64,000 bases of DNA, from NCBI GenBank assembly GCA_004565275.1, contig SDOX01000001.1, positions 310,001 through 374,000 on the forward strand, in the 5' to 3' direction. The stretch is from Nannochloropsis salina CCMP1776 (Eukaryota; Sar; Eustigmatophyceae; Eustigmatales; Monodopsidaceae). The notes beneath the pieces are model-generated. The model was not told where the DNA came from. It made no database searches and worked only from the letters and a program-made list of their open reading frames with translations. Both the position numbers and the translations under genes were made by a program. Positions 51,027-60,843 of the stretch are shown here, piece after piece (within the stretch, counting starts at the first letter, position 1; each line of letters opens with the position of its first letter).

Positions 51027-53584
51027 ATGCAATTGCTTTCCGTCGCGGCTTTGCTCGTGGGAGCGTGTCCGGTTGCTGCTTTTGTTCCCAGCGCACTGGC
51101 ACCCTTCCGGGCCACCACCTCTTCACGATATAATGGGCCTTCCCACGCCAGGTAAGCCGCAAAAAATGTACCGCTCCCCCTGAGTACATATGTCATGGAA
51201 CAATATATGATAGAGCACTTCTGCCTTGGTCGATGATTTTTCTAACTGCAAGTGGTCTTGCATAATTGATGCTCCATATTAGCCTGTGACATCAGCAAAC
51301 GCTTGTAGGGGAATCTAATGCTTTGGCTGTTTTTGTTCTCTGTTTCTACTTTAACAGACGGACGATGCTTTCGATGAGCACGACGGCCGAAGCAAAGCCG
51401 GCAGCAGCCAAGTCTGCATCGGAGGGGCGCATTACTCCCCTTTCTGACTATCGCAACATCGGTATCATGGCACACATCGACGCCGGCAAAACTACTACGA
51501 CAGAGCGAATTCTTTACTACACAGGGAAATCATACAAGATTGGTGAGGTTCATGAGGGTGCAGCTACCATGGATTGGATGGAGCAAGAGCAGGAGCGAGG
51601 CATCACGATCACATCGGCCGCTACCACTTGCTTCTGGAAGGACTACCGCATCAATATCATCGACACGCCCGGTCACGTGGATTTCACTTTGGAGGTAGAG
51701 CGTTCTCTCCGCGTGCTGGACGGTGCTGTTGCCGTCTTTGATGGAGTGGCTGGTGTGGAGCCCCAATCCGAGACGGTTTGGCGCCAGGCCAATAAGTACA
51801 AGGTGCCGCGCATGTGCTTCGTCAACAAGATGGATCGGATGGGGGCGAATTTCTACCGGTGCGTCGAGATGATCAGAAAGAATCTGGGTGCGAATCCAAT
51901 TGTGCTGCAGCTGCCCATTGGTGCCGAGTCCGACTTCCTGGGGGTGGTGGATTTGGTCCGCATGGAGGCCATCACCTGGCGGGACGAGGGGCTAGGGGCC
52001 CAGTTCGACGTGGAGCCTGTGGCCGAGTGTGCCAAGGTCTCGGATGAGCTCAAGGCGCTATCCAAGGAGTGGCACGAGAAGATGGTGGAGCAGGCGGTGG
52101 AGGAGGACGAAGAGGTGTTGATGGAGTACCTGGACGGGAAGGAGCCATCGGTGGAGGTCCTGAAGAAGTGCATCCGGCAGGGTACGCTCAAGCAGCATTT
52201 CGTGCCCACCCTCACGGGGTCGGCCTTCAAAAACAAGGGTGTTCAGCCGCTGCTTGACGCGGTTGTCGACTACATGCCCTCCCCTACAGAAGTGGAGGAT
52301 ATTCAGGGCGTCCTCCTCACGGGTGAACCCACCTCGCGCGCCTCCGACGACGACGTGCCTTTCTCCGCGCTGGCCTTCAAGATCATGAACGATCCATTTG
52401 TGGGCCCCCTGACTTTCGCACGGATATACTCCGGCGTCCTTGAGGCCGGCTCTTCTGTCCTCAACTCCCCCAAGAACAAGCAGGAGCGCGTGGGTCGAAT
52501 GCTGGAGATGCACGCGAATTCCCGCACCGAGCTGAAGAGTGCGCGCGCGGGCGACATTGTGGCCATCGTCGGGCTCAAGGACACTATCACTGGGGAGACG
52601 CTGTGCGACAAGGAGAAACCCGTCATTCTGGAGAAGATGGACTTCCCGGATCCCGTCATCAAGATCGCGGTGGAGCCCAAGACCAAGGCGGACACGGAGA
52701 AGATGGGCATGGCCTTGAACCGGTTAGCGGCGGAGGACCCTTCCTTCCGCTACTCCCGCGACGACGAGACTGGCCAATCGATCATCGAGGGCATGGGGGA
52801 GCTGCACTTGGAGATTATCGTGGATCGTATGAAGCGCGAGTTCAAGGTCGAGTGCAATGTGGGCGCCCCGCAAGTCGCTTATCGTGAGGCGATCACCCGG
52901 GCTGCGGACGTGGACTACACACACAAGAAGCAAACCGGTGGGTCAGGACAGTTTGCACGTGTGAAGATTCGCTTTGAACCTATGACTGAGGAGGAGGCAA
53001 CAGGAGAGGAGGATCAGGACGGGAAGAAGAAGGAGCGCAAGGCGTTCGAGTTCGAAACTCAGATCAAGGGTGGCGCCATCCCCAAGGAGTACATCCCGGG
53101 GGTGATGAAAGGCGTGGAGTCGGTGATGGGCAACGGCGTGCTTGCAGGCTTCCCGGTGCAAGGACTGAAGGCTACGCTCGTTGACGGCGCCTTCCATGAC
53201 GTGGACTCCTCCGTGCTGGCCTTCGAAATCGCGGGGCGAGCCGCGGCTCGGGAGGGCCTGCGCAAGGCGGGGTCGAAGCTGATGGAGCCTATGATGAAGG
53301 TGGAGGTGGTGACGCCCGAGGAGTATATGGGTGACGTAATTGGAGACATAAACTCTCGACGCGGGCAGATCGCCGAACTTGGGGAGCGTGGCAATGCCAA
53401 GACAGTGGAGGCCATGGTGCCCCTGGCGAACATGTTCCAGTACGTTTCCGCCCTTCGATCAATGAGCAAGGGCCGAGCCTCCTACTCGATGGAGCTTGCG
53501 GCCTACGACCTGGTCCCGCCGAACGTGCAAGAGGAGGTCGTAAAGAAGTTCGGCAAGAAGACGCCAGAGGACGAGGAGGAGTAA
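51027..53584 (+). CDS. plastid elongation factor G
   Basis: Exon 1 is 51027-51151, exon 2 is 51358-53584; intron 206 bp (GTAAGC...TTTAACAG, phase 2), 783 residues. Exon 1 is a bipartite presequence: '[22 protein letters not shown]' with an Ala-Ala-Phe junction, then an Arg/Ser-rich transit part, so the product goes to the plastid. The GTPase has G1 '[14 protein letters not shown]', G2 '[10 protein letters not shown]', G3 'DTPGHVDF' and G4 'NKMD'. Domains II-V follow, including '[14 protein letters not shown]', '[17 protein letters not shown]' and the C-terminal '[18 protein letters not shown]'. EF-G drives translocation on the plastid ribosome. A short acidic insert (about 52985-53045, '[16 protein letters not shown]') lies in domain IV, longer than in bacterial EF-G. 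Note the AT-rich 'gcatatatac' at about 50960, a possible TATA-like element. Confidence 0.95.
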
Positions 53585-53970
53585 GTGACACGTCGGCTGC
53601 CAGCGATCGGAAGGCCAGAAGGTGGACGTTGAATATGTGTGGATAGTGTCTGCGGAGATCTGCAAAGTGTCCTGCTAAGAGGGACACGCAATGGTGGGAA
53701 TAGGAGGGGTGGTGATGAGGCAGGCGATGGGGATCGCACCCTCAAGGTTGCCAGGAGAGGAAGGAGACTCAGTTCTTCTACCGTGCCTTGCGAGCTTGGA
53801 GAAAAATTTGCTGGGCTTATAACTAGTAGGCGGAATCAATGCGCGAAGAGGGAAAAAGATGGCAGCAAGAAAGCGATATCCTAGGCAATCATAGACGCGT
53901 ATGGTACGCATGTTCGTTCTTTACATTTGTATACCTGACTTTCGATACAGTATTTCCATCGCTACATGCA
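53585..53970. other. intergenic between convergent EF-G and FPGS genes
   Basis: 386 bp, 3' UTRs. No gene seen. Confidence 0.45.
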
Positions 53971-55452
53971 TTAGCCAGCATTGCCATTTTGACACGATGA
54001 TTGATTTAAAAAGACTTCTTGCGTAGCTGAGAACTGAGCACCCGCCACTTCCGAAATCACTGCCGAGTCTTGCGGCTCTTTGATACCTAGGGCCCTCCGT
54101 ACCTCCCCCATGATAAAGAAGGATCCGCACACTACAACTGTCTCCTGAGCCTCGCTCTTCGTACCTTCATCCGTTTCCAGGTTGTCGAATTCTGCGCTTT
54201 TAGTGTAAGACCCTGCGGCGGCCTGCAAGGCAGTGTCAATACCCTCCTGGACAGAGGCGTAGCCGTAGTTCCCCGACGGGAGCGAGGCGCCTAAGGCGGC
54301 AGCTGCTTCTACCAAGGCCATTGGCGTTGCCGCGCGGGGGTGACGCGCTTGGATGATGTGCAGACGTGGAGGAGGCACGAATGCGAGGACGGTCTGCAGG
54401 CACTCGCGGATGTCCTTGTCGGCGGAAAGGCCCAGGACCAGTCTGACGACGGGTTCCTTCCACGCGGGGGGCGCCTGTGCTCCTCGTGCCTGAAGCTCGC
54501 TCTTTGTCGGCGAGAGAAGACGCTCAAAAAGGCGACGGAGTGCTGGGGGATTGTGGCCCACGTCCAACACCACGCGCACGCTGCGGTTCCCCACCCGCCG
54601 CTCCATCTCCTCGAAGCGACAGGGCGGTCGGCTCCGCAGGCCGCGGGCGAGTGCGCGGTCCCCCTCCGGGCCCTCCCGCCACGGAAGGGCAGGCTGCGAT
54701 GTGCGCAGAAATTCGAGAGCTGTTCGAGCGATGGCCGTATTTTCTTCCTCGAAATTAGGGTAGGGTCCCTTCGGCACCAGCAGGACTGGAGACTGGCGCT
54801 CGGCCGCGATGGCCCCCAAGAAGTCGTGCGGGACATGAGGTCCGAGGATGACGGGCACGCCTGGCTTGATTATACCCGCTTTTTCGCGGGCTATAGCTTC
54901 AATGCTAGAGCCAAGAATCCTTGTGTGCTCAAGACCGATAGAGGTGAGAACAGCGAGGCGCGGCTTCTCGATAATGTTAGTGGCGTCCAGGCGTCCACCC
55001 AGCCCGACTTCCACGACTGCAGCTCCCAACTCACGCCGAGCAAAAAAGCTGAAAGCTAGTGCAGTAGTTATTTCAAAGAAAGTGGCGGGAATAGCTTGAG
55101 CCCCGCGGACCTCCATAATCTCACTTAAAAGGGTCTCGACTTCGGCCTCGCTTATGAGCTCGCCATTCACCTGCATACGCTCCCGAAAACTTGCTATGTG
55201 CGGGGAGACGAAGAGGCCGGTGCGAATGTTGGAGTACTCCAAGCATTTTGCCAGTTTGAAGGCGACCGAGCCTTTGCCATTAGTCCCGCCAACATGCACG
55301 ATGTTCGGGACCCTCTGAAGGGGCCTCCCGATCGCGTGGTGTAGCGCTTGAATGTTATCGAGACCGAGCTTAGCTGCGCAATACATGTTCACCTGATACA
55401 AATTTCGAACCAGCAACTCGTATCTTGACATCTTTGTCGCACTGGTTGCCAT
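53971..55452 (-). CDS. folylpolyglutamate synthase / dihydrofolate synthase (Mur ligase family)
   Basis: 493 residues, one exon. Family blocks in order: 'VPNIVHVGGTNGKGSVAFKLAK' (P-loop, TNGKGS), 'GLFVSPHIASFRERMQVNG' (folate loop), 'TFFEITTALAFSFFARR', 'AAVVEVGLGGRLDATN', 'TSIGLEHTRILGSSIEAIAREKAGI' (catalytic Lys/His zone), 'VVLDVGHNPPALRRLF', 'VRLVLGLSADKDI' and 'TVVVCGSFFIMGEVRRALG'. The enzyme ligates glutamate to tetrahydrofolates (or to dihydropteroate), fixing folate in the cell. Some members have both activities; sequence alone does not say which. The N-terminus 'MATSATKMSRYELLVRNLYQV' has no clear targeting peptide; the second Met might be used. It supplies cofactors for the T protein in this window by pathway, not by linkage. 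Confidence 0.93.
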   Translation of the reverse strand: MATSATKMSRYELLVRNLYQVNMYCAAKLGLDNIQALHHAIGRPLQRVPNIVHVGGTNGKGSVAFKLAKCLEYSNIRTGLFVSPHIASFRERMQVNGELISEAEVETLLSEIMEVRGAQAIPATFFEITTALAFSFFARRELGAAVVEVGLGGRLDATNIIEKPRLAVLTSIGLEHTRILGSSIEAIAREKAGIIKPGVPVILGPHVPHDFLGAIAAERQSPVLLVPKGPYPNFEEENTAIARTALEFLRTSQPALPWREGPEGDRALARGLRSRPPCRFEEMERRVGNRSVRVVLDVGHNPPALRRLFERLLSPTKSELQARGAQAPPAWKEPVVRLVLGLSADKDIRECLQTVLAFVPPPRLHIIQARHPRAATPMALVEAAAALGASLPSGNYGYASVQEGIDTALQAAAGSYTKSAEFDNLETDEGTKSEAQETVVVCGSFFIMGEVRRALGIKEPQDSAVISEVAGAQFSATQEVFLNQSSCQNGNAG

Positions 55453-56006
55453 CGTTGCAGATACACAGGTGCCAAATTGAGCAGGAGATAGGGAGGAAAG
55501 GAGGCAAGGGGCTATAGGTGGGGAGGTCGACAGAGGGATGCAGGGGGGGGACAGGGGGTGCTCCTGAGCGGCTTAATTGGGATAGTAGAATTAAAGTCAG
55601 GACGACGCCATAGAGGATGGCACAGGAAAGAGCTGTGAGGTGATAAGTGAATGAAAGTGAGCCTACGCTGAAGACCTCCAGCGCCGCGTACTGGCCCCCT
55701 CCAGCCCCTGAGCGCTCCTCTGGCTACGACACGTCCCTGTCCCGCGACTGTATGCAAGACCTTTTCCTCCTGCCTTTGGCCGAATTCGGCAGGATTCCGG
55801 GAGGTACCTAACCGCGATTGTCTCATCCAAGTCCCTTGCTGCTCAATACTTCCAGACATCTCCAGGGATCTCCAATTGGGTTTCTGGTCCCGCTCGCCCG
55901 AGTCGCCGAGGTCTAGCTTCGCCTCCTCCTCGCGGCACTAGGAGAAATTCGACGCGTGGCTGCTTCACTTCTGAGAGGGCCCTCTTGTTACCGGGGGAAA
56001 ATATCC
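55453..56006. promoter_or_regulatory. divergent intergenic region (FPGS / coiled-coil gene)
   Basis: 554 bp between divergent starts. The frame of the coiled-coil gene is open upstream to 55956 but has no ATG there. No other gene seen. Confidence 0.35.
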
Positions 56007-57647
56007 ATGTCATTGAACAAGGGACGAAAAGCAACGTGGCCGCGGATACTGCGGTGCTCTGAGAGAACCGCGCGTCCACCACAAAAAATCGACTGCCGCG
56101 AGATGGAATGCGAGGCCTCAGTTGATGAATTGCGGCGCTTAGAAGGCTATCATGCGTTCATGAACGAGATCTTGCTCAGTGGAGCAGTGGGATCGCTATC
56201 AAATGGAGATTCGGAAGTATTTTCACCCCTAACGCCGCATGTTGTGATCGACGACCCATTTTCGTTAAGTCGTGCAGCGGAAAATCTCGTTTTGAACACT
56301 ATCGCAAGCCGACACGCCAACTTGTACCTGCTTCATAGCCCAAGCATTGCCTCGAACACCCTTGGTCACGGAGGCGATCTGCTTCCTTTATTTCTCACTA
56401 GCTGGTCTATGGACGAGAGGGGTCAGACCCGTATTAAGCGCATTCCTGTGGCGATGCAACAAGACGAAATTGAGCGCATGGAGGAGGAGGGCGACTCGAC
56501 CGCTTTGGGTCTTAACATTGCACTTCGTGAGGAAGGGCCTCTGTTGCTCGGAGGTGTGTCTTTAGTGGCACGAATACTCGACCGTAAGGGTCAAGTGCTC
56601 GGCTTAGTTGAAGTAACTATTGATAAGGCCCCTGAGGACTTCGATGGAGACATCTTCCCTCAGGCTCAAGTCTCCGCACTGGACAACGTCCAGGACCAGC
56701 TGGCCTCCGTTCTTTTGCTTCTCCACCTCGTCTTGCGGCGAAGCCAAAGAGAAGACCCTTTGCTCGCTTCTTGCGTCAACCAGGCCGGAGATCCGTCGGC
56801 GTCAGGACGTGTTTCCGCGAGTACACGACGCATCCAAGCGAGCTCCGCTCTTGGTAACCCTCCTGTGAATCGTTTTAATGAAAACACCTCATTTCCTCGA
56901 AAAGCTCATTTTGACTCTGGTGACAAAGTCGACGGCGAAGGGCTCGCGCCATCGATAGGTTTTGCCGGAGAGTTGGAGCAACAGCCGCCTGAAAGAGGGG
57001 AACTGAACGCACTGCGACAGAAATATCTCAAGGCCAAGAGCTATATCCGGCGCCTGGAAAGGGGTTTGAGGCTAAAGACTCGGTCGGAAGGTCGAGCCTT
57101 GCTGGCCCGACAGGCGACCGAGGGGGCCGAGCGCTTGTTTGCGAGAACGGAGGAATTGCAGGCCCTTATCACGGAACTCTCGGGGAGGCAAGAACAGCTG
57201 CGACTAGAGAATGAGAAGCTTCATGCAGCCAAAGTTAAAGCTTTAGATGCAGCCAACGCAGCATCTTCCCAAGAAGCCGAAGCCCGCACTCAATTTGAGT
57301 CGCTGGCAAGGACACATGCACGCTCCGAAGACGAGCTGCGTACCCGAGTATACCAGCTGGACAGCGAGAGCCGTGCTATGAGGGCCAATGCTATGCGATA
57401 CGAAGCCGAAACGAAAGCTTTAATACGCGACAAGGAGAGGCTCGAACGTGATTTGTTGCGGTGTCAGAAGAAACTAAAAGATAGCCAACAAGCTGTCAAG
57501 CAGGCGCGGGATTATCAGGAGATATCTCAGGCTGAACTCTGGGACTTGAAGGAGAGCTTGCAACGTATGGAGGCCGGGACGAATGAGTTGCGGCAACATT
57601 TTGAATACTCGCAAAATTATGATGGCGGCGATCCGATTCCATCGTAG
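56007..57647 (+). CDS. unrecognised protein: globular N-terminal half, long C-terminal coiled coil
   Basis: 546 residues from the first ATG in frame (56007); a later Met ('MECEASVDELRRLEGYHAF') is also plausible. Residues ~50-260 look globular with hydrophobic strand and helix blocks such as 'HVVIDDPFSLSRAAENLVL', 'GDLLPLFLTSWS', 'LLGGVSLVARILDRKGQVLGLVEVTI' and 'DNVQDQLASVLLLLHLVL'; the pattern (sensor-like strand followed by a hinge helix) recalls a GAF-like domain, but the match is weak. Residues ~345-535 form one long heptad-rich coiled coil (Leu/Ala/Glu/Arg/Gln) starting 'ELNALRQKYLKAKSYIRRLERGL'. The architecture resembles centrosomal, ciliary or tethering proteins (for example GAF-type N-termini of basal-body proteins). 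I do not recognise it further and make no functional claim. Confidence 0.75.
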   Translation: MSLNKGRKATWPRILRCSERTARPPQKIDCREMECEASVDELRRLEGYHAFMNEILLSGAVGSLSNGDSEVFSPLTPHVVIDDPFSLSRAAENLVLNTIASRHANLYLLHSPSIASNTLGHGGDLLPLFLTSWSMDERGQTRIKRIPVAMQQDEIERMEEEGDSTALGLNIALREEGPLLLGGVSLVARILDRKGQVLGLVEVTIDKAPEDFDGDIFPQAQVSALDNVQDQLASVLLLLHLVLRRSQREDPLLASCVNQAGDPSASGRVSASTRRIQASSALGNPPVNRFNENTSFPRKAHFDSGDKVDGEGLAPSIGFAGELEQQPPERGELNALRQKYLKAKSYIRRLERGLRLKTRSEGRALLARQATEGAERLFARTEELQALITELSGRQEQLRLENEKLHAAKVKALDAANAASSQEAEARTQFESLARTHARSEDELRTRVYQLDSESRAMRANAMRYEAETKALIRDKERLERDLLRCQKKLKDSQQAVKQARDYQEISQAELWDLKESLQRMEAGTNELRQHFEYSQNYDGGDPIPS

Positions 57648-58214
57648 AAACGAAAGGGAAGAAAGAAATTGCAATATAATTAATCTTGCTGCACGCCAAT
57701 CTTATTCCAGTTACTATTCTGTCTAAAGCTACATGGTTGTTCATGTGCTAGGCGGCCTCGTAGCTAGGACTTTGTGTGTCTAGCGGCGTGCATTGCTTTT
57801 TTCCATTTTGTCGCGTTCCACACCCCTTTTCTCAAGCTTGGAAGGGCTTGTACTGCACGCGGGACCTCCCCGGCCACCACCCACTTTAATACCTGCGCGA
57901 CGTCACCAAGCCAAATAAGTCTCTACAATTCTGTGAAAAGCCGTGTGCATTTCTTTTTCTGTGGCCCACTGGCGCAAGACGAGAAAGCGGCGCACGACAC
58001 GAATACGTTCCCTCCTTCGCCCCGCTCGCCGTCTCCCTGCTCCTTCAAGAAGTCATGTCCTCGCCCTGCCCAGAGCTCTCTTTGACAACTCACATCACCG
58101 CAAACTCCGTCCTGCCGGAAGATTCGTTGATAAATGGTGTCTCACCCATGGAGGCACGTTCCCATCTTTGAATTTTTGTGGTAATTTGAAGATATTTGAA
58201 ACCGCACCAACAGG
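57648..58214. other. intergenic upstream of the SSXT-SANT gene
   Basis: 567 bp; AT-rich at 57660-57740, then mixed. The Cys/Phe-rich frame at 57774-58085 looks non-coding. Promoter and 3' UTR by position. Confidence 0.4.
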
Positions 58215-59877
58215 ATGGCGCAGACGCCTGAGCTTACACAGCATCAGCATACGTCTTTGACGCTGTCAGTAATGACAACAGTTCTGGACCAGAATGAAGA
58301 CATCCTGCTTGCCATTTCTGAAAGTCAGCGGTTGGGTGAAAACGTGCGGGCTGCAAAGTACCAACGACAGCTACAGGAGAACCTCTTGGTTTTGACGCAG
58401 CTTTGTGACAGTCAAGAATACTACCCGAAGTCTTTTCGGGAAATGGCCTTGAAAAAGCTGCCTCGGCAGAAGAAAATCGCTTCTGAGATGCCTGTTCCTT
58501 CCATGGATGCCCTACATTGTGCCGACGGAGCAAATCTAACCCACAGACAAGCGCAGCAACGTGTATCTCCGCTGTGCCGTCAGCCTCAAGCCTTTCAGGA
58601 GCAGCAAAAATCACGTCCTGGCGCTAGATGTGATACTTCATGCAACAAGTCAGCACTTGCCCCGTCTGTCATTGATGGTGATCACATTTCATTGCAAAGA
58701 TTGCACACGACACAACCTTTAAGTATGTCAGACGCTGCTGATCCGCTCTCGATGGACAGGCACAAAGCACAATTGACTTTACAAAGCCAGTCACTAAGTA
58801 CTGGAGGAGAAGAGATGCTGAAGATGGCACAAGCCTCACCGCAGGACGACACAATGCAGTTGATGCAGCAGCATATTCTGCACCAGCAGCAGATTTTACA
58901 GCAACACCAACAGCATTATCAGGCCATAATACATCAGCAGGAGCTGTTGGATGAGCGACAACGGGAACGGAGAGAGCAAGGAGATTCAGAGGTATTGGCA
59001 AAGAGGAGCTTGTCTTCCTGCTCGGGTGCGAGCGGAGGCGATGCGACAACAAATGGAGGGAGATCGGCTCTTGTGCAGACACCGCTTGGACTGATGAAGG
59101 TGCAGCTCGTAGGCAACAACGTACAGGAAGCGATGAATTTGCCAGTGGTAGGACAGATGAATTTCGACCCGTCATTGCTGCAGTCTGTCCTCCGTACACC
59201 CGAGCAAAGCCTTCAAATGACACAGGCGCAAGCCCAGGGTGTTCAGGCTCAGATACAGTCACAACAGCAGCCCTGGTACCAGCCACAAAACTCGCAAGGC
59301 GGGTTCCAACAACTTAACGTACTACACAACCCTCCACAAAACCCACAATCAATTTTGAATTCCCTTCCTTCACTTCCCTCTTTTTCAACTCCTGCCGATG
59401 TGGCACCACAATCCGTCACCAATCCTTCCATAATCGGCAATAATTATCTCGACCACATAACTAGTCGTAAGTTCAGACTGCTTATGCACCTTGCTCTTCA
59501 CTCAGAAGCGTTTTAAATCATGTTCATCGCCATGCTTGCTCCCTTGCCACTCACAAACAGTCGGCTCCCTTGCCACTCACAAACAGTCGTGCGAAAAAAC
59601 GTCCGTGGTACCTATTGGAGCTCAATTGAGGAAGGCCGCTTATTGCACGCTGTCCAGTTATACGGAGAATCAGGTGAGAAAGAGTGTATGAGGAGCTTTC
59701 CAAAGACGTTTTTTCACTTTTCAGATGGAACTTTTGGCAGACTTCGAACAGATCGCCCAATTTGTGGGTACCAAATCTCGGACTCAGGTTCGAATTCGCC
59801 TGAGGAAACATGCGGAAGGATCTCTTCCCATCATGGCACGTTCTCCTCTTCAGCCAATCGGGGCATCATTTGGGTAG
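58215..59877 (+). CDS. SSXT (SS18/GIF-like) N-terminus joined to a SANT/Myb domain
   Basis: Exons 58215-59466, 59587-59673 and 59741-59877 give 491 residues; donors GTAAGT and GTGAGA, acceptors ACAAACAG and TTTTGGCAG, phases 1 and 1. Near the start 'VMTTVLDQNEDILLAISESQRLGENVRAAKYQRQLQENLLVLTQLCDS' over residues ~15-65 follows the SNH/SSXT helix of animal SS18 and plant GIF1, which binds the SWI/SNF ATPase module. A Gln/His-rich middle (QQHILHQQQILQQHQQHY) is typical of coactivators. The two last exons encode 'YWSSIEEGRLLHAVQLYGESDFEQIAQFVGTKSRTQVRIRLRKHA', a SANT/Myb repeat with the W...Y...SRT-QVR spacing of SHAQKYF-like factors. Stop at 59877. The domain pairing is unusual. The second acceptor sits in a 26-bp tandem repeat (separate entry). 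Confidence 0.7.
59538..59589 (+). repeat. 26-bp tandem duplication doubling a 3' splice site
   Basis: Two exact adjacent copies (59538-59563 and 59564-59589), each ending 'cactcacaaacag|tcg'. The second copy supplies the acceptor that keeps the SANT frame (exon starts 59587); use of the first copy (59561) would add 26 nt and shift the frame. Confidence 0.95.
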
Positions 59878-60843
59878 ACCGCTATGGATATGGCATCAAG
59901 TACGCACAGGGAAATGTTTGTGGCAGGATGGAATCTGGCGAAAAGTACACATGATACGCGAGGACGAACCCTGTAAGATGTATCACTTGACGTAAAAAGC
60001 GAACAAAATATTTCGTGCTCGTGTTATTTCAAAGCAATGACTTTGAAAAGGGCACAAGGAGGTTACTGTCTCATAAGTTTGACCTTTTAATCATACAGCC
60101 CCGTGTGAATGCTTGAAGTCACCCCTAGCCCTTTCTCTTTTTACCTTCTATCTCTACATCGATAGATTAGTCAGTGATATGTTTTAAGGTGTTCGACGCT
60201 CGCTACTTGTCGCGCGGATTCGTCTCCGCGCAATCATTGTACCAGGAATGGAATGTAGCGACAGAACACGTGCACTTGATAGACTCTTCTTTCTTTCCGT
60301 GCCCCTGATCAGATGTGATTCCTCCTACCAAATCCGCTTGGTCGCGTCTGTGTGCTTTCGATCATCGATGGCCGGTCAACGTGGAGACATATAAAGGCTT
60401 ACTTGGATTCTGATGTCTAGTTCCTGCTTGTTCTCCTCGATGGGACCGTATTCACCAGTAGTCTCTTCAAGTTCATACATGCAACATTTTTCTGCGTCGG
60501 TGCTTTTCCCATGAAGGTCCTTTTCTTTCCTGGATGACGTGAAGCCGCCGCCGCTTTTCCGGGGTTCATATGTGTGCACTGCTTTTCCATATGTGATATT
60601 CCGCGTATCTGCCTAAGTGAACCCTCTCTTCTGCAATCGTCCCGAGACCCCGCCTCTCTATTGTGGTGTTTTGACCCTCTACAATGTGTGGATCTAGCCA
60701 CACGGTATGTATAATATGGAAATAGAATTCCTTTCGTTTGCTTTCTGTCCTTCACATACATACACATACACGAACATAATTATGCAATAATGATCCAAAT
60801 ATGGCTTGTATACTACTCCAACATGCTCAATCCGAGAACCAGG
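59878..60843. other. intergenic between convergent SSXT-SANT and C2H2 genes
   Basis: About 1 kb of 3' UTR and spacer, AT-rich to mixed. I saw no gene; the minus-strand frame at 60767-60417 is Arg/His/Lys-rich and random-looking. Confidence 0.4.
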
